64,000 bases of DNA, taken from positions 3,472,001 through 3,536,000 of the forward strand of contig NZ_CP007014.1 of NCBI RefSeq assembly GCF_000452705.1, written 5' to 3'. The stretch is from Pseudomonas syringae CC1557. Its GTDB lineage: Bacteria > Pseudomonadota > Gammaproteobacteria > Pseudomonadales > Pseudomonadaceae. Made by a program: the position numbers and the translations under genes. Of this stretch, positions 53,772 through 63,238 are shown piece after piece. Position 1 is the stretch's first letter, and the number at the start of each line of letters is the position of its first letter. The notes below the pieces were generated by a model that saw nothing but the letters and a program-made list of their open reading frames with translations, was not told where the DNA came from and did no database searches.

Positions 53772-54155
53772 CGAAAAAAAACACTGTAACCTGAACGCAA
53801 AATATTTCTGATTTGTGCGTACGGTCGCGGGAAGCGGACCTGTTTTCCTCCTCGGCCAAAGCACCATCGAAGTGCAATTCACAGGCTGTTCATAAATTAA
53901 CCACACAGCTGTAAGCCACGTGTCACAAGGGTTTCAAAAAGTTACCCACAGACATACCCACGATTTCCGTGGACAACTTTTCAGCGATTCCGGAACTTAA
54001 AAACCCTGAGCAGTGCAAGCGTAAATTTTTTGGCGAGTGAAGAAATCTGCCCCGCGCAGGGCGACTGCGCGTTGACATATGCTTAGGCCGGATTGACTGT
54101 TGATTTGAAACGTACATCCCCCTGAAAGGGTGGCTTTTTTCGAGGTGCACAGCAG
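53772..54155. other. AT-rich gap without a recognised gene
   Basis: 384 bases between the terminator and the SolA-type gene. It contains an imperfect inverted pair (AAAGTTACCCAC near 53938 and GTGGACAACTTTT near 53968) and AT-rich stretches. No open frame with a ribosome site and plausible product was seen; it probably carries the promoter of the oxidase gene. Confidence 0.5.
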
Positions 54156-55331
54156 ATGGAACAGCGTTGTAAGGTCGCCGTACTTGGCTTGGGCGCCATG
54201 GGTGCAGCCACTGTCTACCAACTGGCCAAGGCCGGAATCGATGTCATAGGCATTGATCGGCATGATCCGCCTCATACCCTCGGCTCCAGCCATGGCGACA
54301 CACGCATCACGCGCCTGTCAGTGGGTGAAGGCGCGCAATACCTGCCGTTGGTACGCAGTTCGCACGGTATATGGCGCGAGCTGGAAGCGCTGACCGGAGA
54401 GTCGCTGTTCGAGCAATGCGGCGTGCTGGTGATGACGTCCAGCCCGACTTACGACCGTGAGGACAGCGAGGACTTCACGCACCAGACCATCGCCCTGGCC
54501 CGTGCCTATGGCGTTGAACACGAGGTGCTGAATGCAACAGCCATTCGTGAACGCTTTCCGCAGTTCTCTCCCGTGCGGGACAACGCTATCGGCTATTTTG
54601 AACCCGCTGGCGGTTTTGTCCGGCCGGAGCGCTGCATCGCGGCGCAACTGAAGCTGGCCACGCAACACGGCGCGCGACTGCTGACCGATGAAACGGTCGT
54701 GCAGCTGCAAAATAATGGCGATCAGGTGCAGATCACCACTGACAAGCGCTCTATCATCGCCGATAAAGTGGTGGTCAGCGCAGGCATGTGGTCGTCGGAG
54801 CTGCTGGGCGCACCGTTCAGCGACTTGCTCAGGGTCTGTCGCCAAAAGCTGTTCTGGTTCGAGCTGCAGGAAGATGCTGTCTTTGCTTCGGCCTCGCCCA
54901 GCTTCATCCTGAGTCACGGGCCGGGCGAGGTTGACGTCAGTTACGGCTTCCCGCCCCTACCTGGCGAAAACAGCATGAAAATCGCCACCGAACAGTACAA
55001 GGACGCCTCAACGCCGAGCACGCTGGATCGAACCATCACAGCGGAAGAGGAACAGGAGATGTTCCAGACTCAAGTGCAGGGAAAAGTCGCCGGTCTCACG
55101 CCAACGGTGGTCAAGCGCTCGGTGTGTGCCTACACCGTCACGCCGGATTACCACTTCATCATTGACGAGCACCCACAGCTGAAAAACGTGACGGTGGTCT
55201 CAGCCTGCTCCGGGCATGGTTTCAAGCATTCGGCAGGGCTCGGGCTGGCGCTGGCGCAACGCTGTATTCACGGCAAGAGCGAGGCAGACCTTTCGGCCTT
55301 CTCGCTGCAACGCTTCGCCAGGCAGACTTGA
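54156..55331 (+). CDS. solA: N-methyl-L-tryptophan/sarcosine oxidase (SolA/MSOX family)
   Basis: 391 residues. The N-terminal FAD-binding motif VAVLGLGAMGAATVYQLAKA is followed by RxGxSHG-like GSSHGDTRITRLSVGEGAQY. The covalent-flavin Cys is in KRSVCAYTVTPDYHFIID and the C-terminal ACSGHGFKHSAGLG closes the cofactor site. The family oxidatively demethylates N-methyl amino acids to give formaldehyde and H2O2. MTOX and MSOX cannot be told apart here. It is convergent with aprF. Confidence 0.88.
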   Translation: MEQRCKVAVLGLGAMGAATVYQLAKAGIDVIGIDRHDPPHTLGSSHGDTRITRLSVGEGAQYLPLVRSSHGIWRELEALTGESLFEQCGVLVMTSSPTYDREDSEDFTHQTIALARAYGVEHEVLNATAIRERFPQFSPVRDNAIGYFEPAGGFVRPERCIAAQLKLATQHGARLLTDETVVQLQNNGDQVQITTDKRSIIADKVVVSAGMWSSELLGAPFSDLLRVCRQKLFWFELQEDAVFASASPSFILSHGPGEVDVSYGFPPLPGENSMKIATEQYKDASTPSTLDRTITAEEEQEMFQTQVQGKVAGLTPTVVKRSVCAYTVTPDYHFIIDEHPQLKNVTVVSACSGHGFKHSAGLGLALAQRCIHGKSEADLSAFSLQRFARQT

Positions 55332-55341
55332 TCACCCGTGC

Positions 55342-56703
55342 TCAACGGGCCAGTACGAAAGCCTCGTCAATCCGCGCCAGGTCGGTGTCGCGCAAGGTGC
55401 CCGCGTAGTAATGCAACTTGATCCAGGCCATCAAGTAGTCGTAGCGGGTCTTGGCCAAGTCGCGCCGAGTGCTGTAAAGCTGCTGCTCGGCGTTCAGTGC
55501 ATCCAGGTTGACGCGCTCACCACCCAGAATGCTCTGCCGGGTAGACTCGACCAGCGCCTGCGCCGAGACCAGTGCTTTCTGATAAGCACGCAGCTTGCTC
55601 ACACCCGATGCACAGGCATTGAACTGGCGCCGCACCTCGATCAGGGTTTCGCGGGTCTTGCCCTCCAGCTCGTACTCGGCCTGATCACGCTTGCTGTTGG
55701 CCTGACGCACCGAAGCGCTGGTGCCGCCCCCGGCATACAACGGCAAACTGAGCTCGATGCCGACGGTGTTGGTGTCGTACCGCTGGTTGTAGGTATTACC
55801 GCTGTCGGACTCATTCTGGCGAATGCTCGCGTAGGCATTGACCGTTGGCAGATGGCCGGCGCGATTGCGCTCTACCTCATAGCGCGCCACCTCCAGTGAC
55901 TGACGTTGCGACGCCAGAATCGGGCTGTTGGCCATGGCCAGTGCATGCCATTCGGTATAACTGGAAGGTGCCAGTACCAGCGCCTGAAAACTGTCTTTCA
56001 ACGGCTCCAGCTGAGCCACTTCAATGCCCGGTTCGCCCAGTAAAGCGCCGAGCTCACGCAAGGCAGCGTCCTGCTCGTCTGTGGCTTCGATCTGCTCGGC
56101 AATCGCCAGCTCGTTGCGCGATTCGGCTTCGAGAATATCAGTGCGCGTGCCCTCGCCTTGCTGAAACATCTGCCGGTTCTGCGCGAACTGACGTTCGAAT
56201 GCCTGCTGTTTGGCACGAGCAATATTGATCTGGTCCTGAGCAAATAACGCCTGGGTGTACAGCGTCAGGACCCGTACCAGCAATTCCTGACTTTTGCTGC
56301 GAAAGGTCTCGTCGGCAAACAGCGCCTGAGCCAGGCCCTTGCGGTAATTGGCGTAGGCCTCGTAGTCGATCAGCGGCTGCTGGATCGTCAGGCTGGAACC
56401 AAAACTGTTGTAGTGGCGATGATCAGTGGTGTCTTCACGGGCGCCCTTGACCGTCGCCTTGGAATCGTTACGCCCTTTGTTGTAGCTGTAGGACACACGG
56501 GGTAACAGGCCGGCGCGCCCGATCACGCGATTTTCCAGACCCGCATCACGCTCCTTGATGGCGCCCAGGTAAGTCGGATCATTGCGCAGCGCCAGCTCAT
56601 AGACGTCGAACGGGCCCATGGCTTGGCTTGCAGGAACCACACACAGCAGCCCACCCAGCAGGCTGGCCGTCAGCAAAGCGGCTTTCAGCGGATAACCAGA
56701 CAT
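55342..56703 (-). CDS. aprF: AprF, TolC-like outer-membrane exit protein of the protease secretion system
   Basis: 453 residues. The signal peptide is LLTASLLGGLLCVVPASQAM. The two-fold repeated outer-membrane efflux domain is visible (YELALRNDPTYLGAIKERDA ... QGEGTRTDILEAESRNELA ... LPTVNAYASIRQNESDS ... GERVNLDALNAEQQLYSTRR). It completes the type I channel for AprA with AprD and AprE. The ATG follows the aprE stop after one base, so translation is coupled. Confidence 0.93.
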   Translation of the reverse strand: MSGYPLKAALLTASLLGGLLCVVPASQAMGPFDVYELALRNDPTYLGAIKERDAGLENRVIGRAGLLPRVSYSYNKGRNDSKATVKGAREDTTDHRHYNSFGSSLTIQQPLIDYEAYANYRKGLAQALFADETFRSKSQELLVRVLTLYTQALFAQDQINIARAKQQAFERQFAQNRQMFQQGEGTRTDILEAESRNELAIAEQIEATDEQDAALRELGALLGEPGIEVAQLEPLKDSFQALVLAPSSYTEWHALAMANSPILASQRQSLEVARYEVERNRAGHLPTVNAYASIRQNESDSGNTYNQRYDTNTVGIELSLPLYAGGGTSASVRQANSKRDQAEYELEGKTRETLIEVRRQFNACASGVSKLRAYQKALVSAQALVESTRQSILGGERVNLDALNAEQQLYSTRRDLAKTRYDYLMAWIKLHYYAGTLRDTDLARIDEAFVLAR

Positions 56704-56704
56704 C

Positions 56705-58042
56705 CTATTCCTCCGTCAACGCGGAGCCGGCACGGTCCAGCAAAGGTTTGAACAGATAATTGAGCAGCGAACGTTCGCCCGTGCGCACAAACATTTCAGC
56801 GGGCATACCCGGCTTTATCACCAGACCGTTGAGTTTTTCCAGCGCCGCATCGCCGACCGAGGTGCGCAGTACGTAATAAGGCTGGCCGGTTTTTTCGTCC
56901 TGCATTTGGTCGGCGGAGATCAGACTCACCTCACCGGACACCCTCGGTGTACGACTCTGATTGAACGCGGTGAACAGAATATCCACTGGCAGATGGCTGG
57001 CGACCTTGTCGATCAACTGCACCGGCAAACGCCCTTCAACTTCCAGCCGCGTACCTTGCGGGACGATTTCCAGCAGCGTTTCACCCGCACGTACCACGGC
57101 ACCTTCGGTGTGGACGCCGAGGTTGACGGCGATGCCATCGGCAGGCGCCAGAATTGCGCTGTGTTGCAGACTGAAACCGGCCGATGCCAGTTGCTGCTCA
57201 AGGGTGAGTGCCTTGACCTGCGCGTCGGCCCACTGGCTGCGGACCTCTTTCTGGTACTCCTCGCGCTGCTGTTGCAGCCGTAGCCGCGACTCGATGATGG
57301 ACTGCTCGATTCGTCCGGTTTCGCCCGCGTTCTGCGCAAGATCCTGCTGCACCTGAGACAACTGACGCTGAAACTCCAGCAGCCGGTTGCTCGGGATGAA
57401 ACCGTTTTGTGCCAAGGGTTGCAGGTTACTCAGTTGCTGGCGTAACGAGTCGGCCTGGGCCTGCAGGTCCAGACGTGCACGGCGCATGCCCTTCAGTTGC
57501 AGCCCGGCACCTTCGATGCTCGCCTGCAAACCCGATTGCTCACGCGCCAGAGCCTGTCGACGACTGCTGAAAAGTTGCCGCTGCCCTTCCAGCACCAATG
57601 CCAAGCGTGGATCGGGGTCTTGCCCTTGCCCGGCCGCTATCAGCTCTGCGGGGAAGTTTATCTCGTTCAGATTGTCCCGCTCGCTCTGCCAGCGAGCCAG
57701 ACTCGCCCAGGCCATCCGGTATTGAGCACGCAACGATTGCACATCGGCTTCAACCTGCGTCTGATCGAGACGAAACAGCGGCTCGCCTTCTTTCACCAGT
57801 TGGCCTTCGCTGACGAGGATTTTGCTGACCACGCCGCCGTCCAGCGACTGCACGGCTTTTCGTTTGCCTGAGACCACCACCGTCCCTTGTACCGCAATGC
57901 CCTGATCCAGCGGTGCCAGACTGGCCCAGAGAAAAAAGCTGCCCGCCCCTGCCAGCATGAGAATCCAGCCGGCGCGGACGAAGAATTGAACGCCGCGTTC
58001 CTTGCCCGGCACGGCATATTGATTGTCGAGAGAGCGGCTCAT
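56705..58042 (-). CDS. aprE: AprE, HlyD-family membrane fusion protein
   Basis: 445 residues from the ATG at 58042, which overlaps the aprD stop in ATGA. One N-terminal membrane helix (AGWILMLAGAGSFFLWASL), a biotinyl-lipoyl half (DQGIAVQGTVVVSGKRKAVQ, GGVVSKILVSEGQLVKEGEP), a long coiled-coil, and the C-terminal beta-barrel with PADGIAVNLGVHTEGAVV and VIKPGMPAEMFVRTGERSLL. It bridges AprD and AprF in the periplasm. Confidence 0.94.
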   Translation of the reverse strand: MSRSLDNQYAVPGKERGVQFFVRAGWILMLAGAGSFFLWASLAPLDQGIAVQGTVVVSGKRKAVQSLDGGVVSKILVSEGQLVKEGEPLFRLDQTQVEADVQSLRAQYRMAWASLARWQSERDNLNEINFPAELIAAGQGQDPDPRLALVLEGQRQLFSSRRQALAREQSGLQASIEGAGLQLKGMRRARLDLQAQADSLRQQLSNLQPLAQNGFIPSNRLLEFQRQLSQVQQDLAQNAGETGRIEQSIIESRLRLQQQREEYQKEVRSQWADAQVKALTLEQQLASAGFSLQHSAILAPADGIAVNLGVHTEGAVVRAGETLLEIVPQGTRLEVEGRLPVQLIDKVASHLPVDILFTAFNQSRTPRVSGEVSLISADQMQDEKTGQPYYVLRTSVGDAALEKLNGLVIKPGMPAEMFVRTGERSLLNYLFKPLLDRAGSALTEE

Positions 58043-59832
58043 ACGTCGGACTGCCTGTTCTGGGTGCCGTACTGGCGGCTCATGGAGATCCCGGGCGGTG
58101 CCGAGCGGGGTTGCGGTTGTGGTTGTGCGGCGGCTTGTGCCGGGGACGGCTGACCCGAAAGAGCCTGCAGGACTTGAGCAGTTGGCCCAAAAGCCTGCAT
58201 ACGGCCTTCGTTCAATACCAGCAAGCGGTCGGTCTGATTCAAGGAAAGCGTACGGTGAGTGACGAGTACAACTGTGCAACCCCGGGCCTTGAGTTCACCT
58301 ATCGCCTGGGTCAGGGCCGCTTCGCCAGCGGCATCCAGATTAGAGTTAGGCTCATCGAGCACCACCAGTCTGGGTTCGCCGTACAAGGCACGTGCCAACG
58401 CAACTCGCTGTTTTTGGCCGCCGGACAAACCGCCACCATCATCACCCAGTCGCGTGTCATAGCCTTGCGGCAGACGCAGAATCAGCTCATGCACACCTGC
58501 CAGTTGCGCAGCAGCAACCACCGCGCCCGCATCGTCATCGCGGAAGCGGGCGATATTCTCGGCCACGGTGCCACCGAACAGTTCTATGTCTTGCGGCAGA
58601 TAGCCGATATAGGGGCCTAGCGCCTCGCGGTCCCAGCGGTGCATGTCAGCCCCGTCCAGCCGGACCGTGCCGCCCAGCACCGGCCACACGCCGACCAGCA
58701 CCCGCGCGAGGGTCGACTTGCCGGAGCCGGAAGCGCCCAGTACGCCGAGTACTTCTCCGGCCTGCAGTTGAAAATTTACGTGCTGCACAGTGGGCGAGGT
58801 TCTGCCCGGAGGCGCGGCGCTGACCTGCTCCGCAGTGATCTGACCGCGTGGTGCCGGCAACGGCATGCCTGGGGCGGGTTCAGCGTAAGTCTTGAGCAAC
58901 TGGTCAAGACGGCCGTACGCCAGACGCGCAGAACTCCACTGTTTCCAGACAGCAATCAACTGATCAATCGGACTGAGAACCCGGCCCATCAGGATCGAAC
59001 CGGCAATCATCATTCCCGCCGTCATGTCGCCACGGATCACCAGCAGCGCGCCGAGGCCCAGTACCAGCGATTGCAGACACAGGCGCAACGCCTTGCTGAT
59101 CGAACTGATGACCGCGCCGGTGTCGCTGGCGCGGTTCTGCAACGCAAGAAAACGCCCGTGCACAGTGAACCAGCGACGTCGCAACGCCTCCAGCATGCCC
59201 ATGGCCTGAATGGCTTCGGCCTGTTGCAGATGGCGAGTCGCCAATTGCGCAGACTGCTGCGAATAACCACTGGCCTCAGCCAGCGGTTTGCGGGTCAGCC
59301 ATTCATTCAGGCAGGCCAGCGCTACCAGCAGCACCGTGCCGACACTGGCCAACACGCCCAGCCATGGGTCGAAAAGAAAAATCACCGCTAGATAAATGGG
59401 AAACCAGGGGGCGTCGAAAAACGCAAACAATGCAGGGCCCGTGAGGAACTGGCGAATAAAGGTCAGATCGCCCAGCGCTTGTCCGGCCTGACGCTGCCCT
59501 GCATGCAGGTTGCTCTCGAACGCCGCCTGATAGACGCGTAGATTGAAACGCCGCTCCAGCTCGCTGCCAATACGGATCACCACAAAACTGCGGACCATCT
59601 CCAGCAAACCTATAAATGCAAAGAACCCGACCACCATAAGAGTGAGCATGGCCAACGTGGTCTGGTTCTGCGAGGTCAATACGCGGTCATACACCTGCAA
59701 CATATAAATCGACGGGGCGAGCATCAACACGTTGATCAGCGCGGTAAAACAACCGACACCTATCAACGCGCTTTTGTAATCAGCCAGCGCTTTATAAAGC
59801 GGCGGCTGGGCGCTACGGGGCAACGCACTCAT
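58039..59832 (-). CDS. aprD: AprD, type I secretion ABC permease/ATPase
   Basis: 597 residues. A six-helix ABC transmembrane domain (VGCFTALINVLMLAPSIYML ...) is followed by the ATPase with Walker A LGASGSGKSTLARVL, signature GLSGGQKQRVALARALYG, Walker B LVVLDEPNSNLDAAG and the switch His. There is no C39 peptidase or CLD domain at the N-terminus, as in PrtD/AprD exporters of RTX proteases. A Pro/Gln-rich tail ends the protein. It begins 82 bases downstream of aprI. Confidence 0.95.
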   Translation of the reverse strand: MSALPRSAQPPLYKALADYKSALIGVGCFTALINVLMLAPSIYMLQVYDRVLTSQNQTTLAMLTLMVVGFFAFIGLLEMVRSFVVIRIGSELERRFNLRVYQAAFESNLHAGQRQAGQALGDLTFIRQFLTGPALFAFFDAPWFPIYLAVIFLFDPWLGVLASVGTVLLVALACLNEWLTRKPLAEASGYSQQSAQLATRHLQQAEAIQAMGMLEALRRRWFTVHGRFLALQNRASDTGAVISSISKALRLCLQSLVLGLGALLVIRGDMTAGMMIAGSILMGRVLSPIDQLIAVWKQWSSARLAYGRLDQLLKTYAEPAPGMPLPAPRGQITAEQVSAAPPGRTSPTVQHVNFQLQAGEVLGVLGASGSGKSTLARVLVGVWPVLGGTVRLDGADMHRWDREALGPYIGYLPQDIELFGGTVAENIARFRDDDAGAVVAAAQLAGVHELILRLPQGYDTRLGDDGGGLSGGQKQRVALARALYGEPRLVVLDEPNSNLDAAGEAALTQAIGELKARGCTVVLVTHRTLSLNQTDRLLVLNEGRMQAFGPTAQVLQALSGQPSPAQAAAQPQPQPRSAPPGISMSRQYGTQNRQSDV

Positions 59833-59914
59833 GGTTCTTCCTTGATGATCTTACTTATAACGGGGTGACGTCTCGGTTTTTTTATCGAACAACGTGCGTA
59901 TGTCCATGAAACGC

Positions 59915-60298
59915 TTAATCGGCAAGCCGTCCAAGGATCAGTACCTCACCACTGGGCAGACGTGCCTCATAGGTTTGCGCGTCCATCCTGTTGAGGTGGA
60001 TCAGGCGATTGCCGTCTTTGTCCGTGAACGCCAGACCATCCGGGGTCGGAAACCAGCCATCAGGCCTGTCGTGCAACCACTGCACTGCGCATGCCATATC
60101 ACCAGTCACCTGCGGCACTTCGGTATTCAGATTGAGTTTGCAGGCGTCCCCCGCCTTCCCTTTAAGAGAAAGTTGCCACTTGCCACTCAGTTCGGCAGGG
60201 TTGGGTAGTTTCAGACTCATGGCCATGCTCGCTCCAGAAATCCCCACCAGCAGCGCAAAAGCAACCGGCACGATTCGAACAACGTGATTGATCTTCAT
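59915..60298 (-). CDS. aprI: AprI/Inh, periplasmic inhibitor of alkaline protease
   Basis: 127 residues. The signal peptide ends about GASMAMS. The lipocalin-like inhibitor barrel has the family Cys pair (DACKLNL and DMACAVQWL) and AELSGKWQLSLKG. The mature N-terminus of such inhibitors reaches into the protease active site and protects the cell from prematurely folded AprA. It lies between aprA and aprD on the same strand. Confidence 0.92.
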   Translation of the reverse strand: MKINHVVRIVPVAFALLVGISGASMAMSLKLPNPAELSGKWQLSLKGKAGDACKLNLNTEVPQVTGDMACAVQWLHDRPDGWFPTPDGLAFTDKDGNRLIHLNRMDAQTYEARLPSGEVLILGRLAD

Positions 60299-60315
60299 GA
60301 AGGGGTAGATTCCAG

Positions 60316-60347
60316 ATCATGGGCGGCTGCAGAGAGTCGCCCATGAT
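60316..60347. other. Hairpin between aprA and aprI
   Basis: ATCATGGGCG (60316-60325) is complementary to CGCCCATGAT (60338-60347), a perfect 10-bp stem with a 12-base loop, just after the aprA stop. No T-run follows on the minus strand, so it is more like a processing/stability or partial-attenuation element than a full terminator. Confidence 0.55.
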
Positions 60348-60356
60348 TGTTACAGA

Positions 60357-61784
60357 TTAAACCACGATATCAGTCGCGAACGCTTGACCAACGGTGCCTA
60401 CCAGGAAATCACCCGCCCCCTGCCCCGTGAAGTCGATGGCCAGGCTACCCAGGTTGCTGCTCTGGTTGTAGTTCAGGATTGCTTCGCCGGCATGACCGCT
60501 GAAGGCGTTGACGAACTGCAACGCGCTCAGCGTGGAAATGGCCGATACGTCGATTTTGTCCTGACCGCTGACAAAGTCACGAATCGTATCCTGAGCCGCC
60601 CGGTTGGAATCGGAACTGGCGCCAAATACAAAGACGTCTGCTCCTGCACCACCGGTCAGGCTGTCGGCCCCGCCGCCGCCGTAGATGATGTCATTACCGG
60701 CACCGCCTTTAAGGTCGTTGGCAGCAGCGTTGCCGATCAACAGATCATTGCCCGAGCCGCCTACCGCGTTTTCAACCACGACGTTTTTGGCAATGGAAAC
60801 GTTACCTACCATGCCACCAACGTCCGAGAAAGAAGCAGCGTTGAGGTTGATCTTCTGGTTCTGGGTAAAGCCCGAGAAGTCGAGGGTATCCTTGCCCCCG
60901 CCGTCCCACACAGAGAACACCACTTTGGACGCGGCAGAGGTAGCGCTATAGAAATCGCGCCCGGCAGTGGAGTTGAAGCCATAGACCGTGTCGGTGGCAC
61001 GCGTGCTCATGTTCGCGCCGTAGAGCTGCTGAACCGCAGCAATATCGTCCAGCAACGGCGCCGAGGAATACGACTGAGCGCCGCCCTTGACGAAGTTCTG
61101 ATCAGTATTGGACTCACTCCAGTAACTCATGACGCTGTAGCCGCGCGTGTCTTCTGCGTAGCTGACATCCTTGTAGGACGGGTTGCCCTCGCCAGCGTTG
61201 TAGTCGCCAGGGTGAGACAAGCCAAGGGTATGGCCAATTTCGTGAGTCAGCGTTTGCCGGCCATAGTTGCCGTTGTCCGGGGTAGCGTTTTCCCTGTAGG
61301 AATTGTTTACAAGGTACCAGGACTGACCATCTGTACGGCCGCCGCTAGGCAGATAGGCGAACGCCGCCCCACCGCTGCTGCCATCACTGTAGTTGCCGAA
61401 GGTCATGTGCCCGTCGCCGCCGGAGGCCGCCTGGGTGAAGCTGACCTTGGCAACATCAGCCCATGATTGCATCGACAGTACTGCCTGGGCTTTCTGCTGC
61501 GCGTTGAACGCACTGAACGTTCCCAGCGAGTTGTCAAAACCGGCAGGCTTGGCGGTCAGGAACGTGTAAGTGAGGTTGATGGTGCCGTTATTATCGCGGT
61601 CCGCCCAGGCGGCCTGATCGCGAAGAATGAAGTTCGCAGCCTGATCGAGCGAATACGAGGGCTTGCCGTTGATAGTGAGGTTGCCACCACGGTCATACTC
61701 GTGAGCGAACGTATTGATCTGGTCGAAGGAGCTACTGGTAGCGGCGGAGAGTTGAATTGCAGCATTTTCTTTGACTTTCGTCAT
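60357..61784 (-). CDS. aprA: AprA, serralysin-type alkaline metalloprotease (RTX)
   Basis: 475 residues from the ATG at 61784, with AAGGAAG upstream. The zinc motif is [16 protein letters not shown] and the Met-turn follows in YSVMSYW, so it is a metzincin. The C-terminal part has RTX calcium repeats ([31 protein letters not shown]). The end ATDIVV is the hydrophobic type I secretion signal. No cleaved N-terminal Sec signal is present, as expected. In P. syringae AprA degrades flagellin monomers and so helps evade plant immunity. Confidence 0.96.
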   Translation of the reverse strand: MTKVKENAAIQLSAATSSSFDQINTFAHEYDRGGNLTINGKPSYSLDQAANFILRDQAAWADRDNNGTINLTYTFLTAKPAGFDNSLGTFSAFNAQQKAQAVLSMQSWADVAKVSFTQAASGGDGHMTFGNYSDGSSGGAAFAYLPSGGRTDGQSWYLVNNSYRENATPDNGNYGRQTLTHEIGHTLGLSHPGDYNAGEGNPSYKDVSYAEDTRGYSVMSYWSESNTDQNFVKGGAQSYSSAPLLDDIAAVQQLYGANMSTRATDTVYGFNSTAGRDFYSATSAASKVVFSVWDGGGKDTLDFSGFTQNQKINLNAASFSDVGGMVGNVSIAKNVVVENAVGGSGNDLLIGNAAANDLKGGAGNDIIYGGGGADSLTGGAGADVFVFGASSDSNRAAQDTIRDFVSGQDKIDVSAISTLSALQFVNAFSGHAGEAILNYNQSSNLGSLAIDFTGQGAGDFLVGTVGQAFATDIVV

Positions 61785-62198
61785 GACACTTCCTTGTTTG
61801 CTGATGGAACAGATTGGTGCGGCAGGACTCCGTCTGCAGCGAGGGAATCCTGTCACTCGCCTTTGTTGCGTAACGTGTGTTGCGTAACAAAACTGACACA
61901 TCTTGAAATCTTGTGTCCAGCCCTGATAAGTGATGCCAAATCGCCTAAATCAGGAATCTGCCTACAGGCACTAGGGAATCGTCTGATATTTTTTTTGGTG
62001 ATGTCAGGCTTTCGATAAGCCATTGAACAGGCTGGCGCAATTTTGATAAAGATGACTGATCAGTCAGATATTTAGAGGCGTCGAATGTGACGGTAAGACC
62101 CGCAACGGGGATGACACGTCTTCCGAACGAAATTCACGAATGCCAGCCACGAAAATGACCCCCTGCCCCCTTTTGACATTCTCGAAACCCGACAACGC
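61785..62198. other. Gap upstream of aprA
   Basis: About 410 bases without a convincing gene. It must hold the aprA promoter on the minus strand. Several short A/T runs are seen, but no -35/-10 pair stands out with confidence. Confidence 0.5.
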
Positions 62199-62228
62199 AA
62201 AAGCCCCGACAAGTCGGGGCTTTTGTTT
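62199..62228. terminator. Bidirectional Rho-independent terminator
   Basis: AAAAGCCCCGAC (62199-62210), loop AA, GTCGGGGCTTTT (62213-62224), a 12-bp perfect stem with T-runs in both directions. It serves the YccA-type gene, which ends at 62264 on the minus strand. Confidence 0.88.
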
Positions 62229-62263
62229 GAAGCAGAGCTGCCTGACTATTCAGGCCACGATGA

Positions 62264-62935
62264 TCAGTCGTCGCGGCTCATGATGCCGAAGATTTGCAGC
62301 AGGCTGATGAACAGGTTGTAAATCGATACATACAGGCTGACGGTAGCCATGATGTAGTTACGCTCGCCACCCTGAATGATCGCGCTGGTCTGAAACAGAA
62401 TGCAGACCGACGAGAACAGTACGAAGCCTGCGCTGATTGCCAGTTGCAGCCCGCTGATCTGGAAAAACATGCTGGCCACAACCGCTCCCAGCAGGACAAA
62501 GAAACCGGCGGTGATAAAGCCACCGAGGAAACTCATGTCCTTGCGAGTGATCAGCACGTAAGCCGACAGGCCGCCAAATACCAGTGCTGTCATCGCGAAT
62601 GCAGAGCTGACAACTTCAGCACCGCCTGCCATGCCCAGATAACGGTTGAGGATCGGGCCCAGCAGGAACCCCATGAAGCCAGTCAGAGCGAAGGTCGAAA
62701 CCAGACCCCACACCGAATCACGCAGCTTGTTGGTAAGGAAAAACAGACCATAGAAGCCGATCAGCACCACGAAAATGTTCGGGTAGCCGACGCGCATCTG
62801 CTGAGCGACAAAGGCCATGACACCGCTGAAAGCGAGCGTCAGAGCGAGAAGACCGTAAGTATTGCGCAGGACACGACTAACCTCTAGCTGGTCGGCCTGC
62901 ACGCCGGTTTTAAGGCTGTAATCCTGTTCGCGCAT
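62264..62935 (-). CDS. yccA: Bax inhibitor-1/YccA-family inner-membrane protein
   Basis: 223 residues with seven membrane helices from the ATG at 62935. Marks are VLRNTYGLLALTLAFSGVMA, LGPILNRYL, SAFAMTALVFGGLSAYVLIT and the closing IYNLFISLLQIFGI. YccA modulates FtsH protease in E. coli. The gene lies upstream of the tRNA-Ser, in the opposite direction, and is probably core chromosome. Confidence 0.92.
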   Translation of the reverse strand: MREQDYSLKTGVQADQLEVSRVLRNTYGLLALTLAFSGVMAFVAQQMRVGYPNIFVVLIGFYGLFFLTNKLRDSVWGLVSTFALTGFMGFLLGPILNRYLGMAGGAEVVSSAFAMTALVFGGLSAYVLITRKDMSFLGGFITAGFFVLLGAVVASMFFQISGLQLAISAGFVLFSSVCILFQTSAIIQGGERNYIMATVSLYVSIYNLFISLLQIFGIMSRDD

Positions 62936-63011
62936 GGCGAAACTCCTTCCTGTTGAAATGTTGAGTTGCAAAGATCATAACAGAGGCGCTGCAACTGGCT
63001 AGTCACAGAGT

Positions 63012-63039
63012 TTGACAGCTTGTTTCATTCCGGTATTAT
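63012..63039 (+). promoter_or_regulatory. Sigma-70 promoter of the tRNA-Ser gene
   Basis: TTGACA (63012-63017), a 16-base spacer and TATTAT (63034-63039), followed by a GC-rich discriminator (GGCGCCCGC) typical of stable-RNA promoters. The tRNA begins 17 bases later. Confidence 0.75.
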
Positions 63040-63056
63040 GGCGCCCGCAACGTAGT

Positions 63057-63144
63057 GGAGGTATGGCCGAGTGGTTTAAGGCAGCAGTCTTGAAAACTGC
63101 CGACTGTAACAGGTCCTAGAGTTCGAATCTCTATGCCTCCGCCA
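63057..63144 (+). tRNA. tRNA-Ser (anticodon UGA)
   Basis: 88 nt. Acceptor GGAGGTA pairs with TGCCTCC, then G and encoded CCA. D arm GCCGAGTGG, anticodon stem-loop GCAGTCTTGAAAACTGC with TGA, a long variable arm (GACTGTAACAGGTC) as in class II tRNAs, and a GAGTTCGAATCTC T arm. All elements fit tRNA-Ser. Confidence 0.97.
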
Positions 63145-63156
63145 TATTTGAAAGCG

Positions 63157-63184
63157 CAAAGCCCTGATTATTCAGGGCTTTGTC
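63157..63184 (+). terminator. Rho-independent terminator after tRNA-Ser
   Basis: CAAAGCCCTGA (63157-63167), loop TTAT, TCAGGGCTTTG (63172-63182), a perfect 11-bp stem 13 bases after the tRNA. The T-run is inside the stem. Confidence 0.8.
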
Positions 63185-63238
63185 GTTTCCGGGGCTTGCT
63201 CAATGCGAGGCGCCATCCTGCAGTTCTGAACCACCACG

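Noticed and set aside
53938..53980. DnaA-box-like sequences (TTACCCACA and the complement of GTGGACAA)
   Set aside because: Each deviates from TTATCCACA and no cluster of boxes, origin genes or AT-rich unwinding element accompanies them.
63119..63144. tRNA-Ser 3' end as attachment site of an integrated element
   Set aside because: No second copy of the tRNA 3' end and no integrase is present within the window, so no island boundary can be supported.
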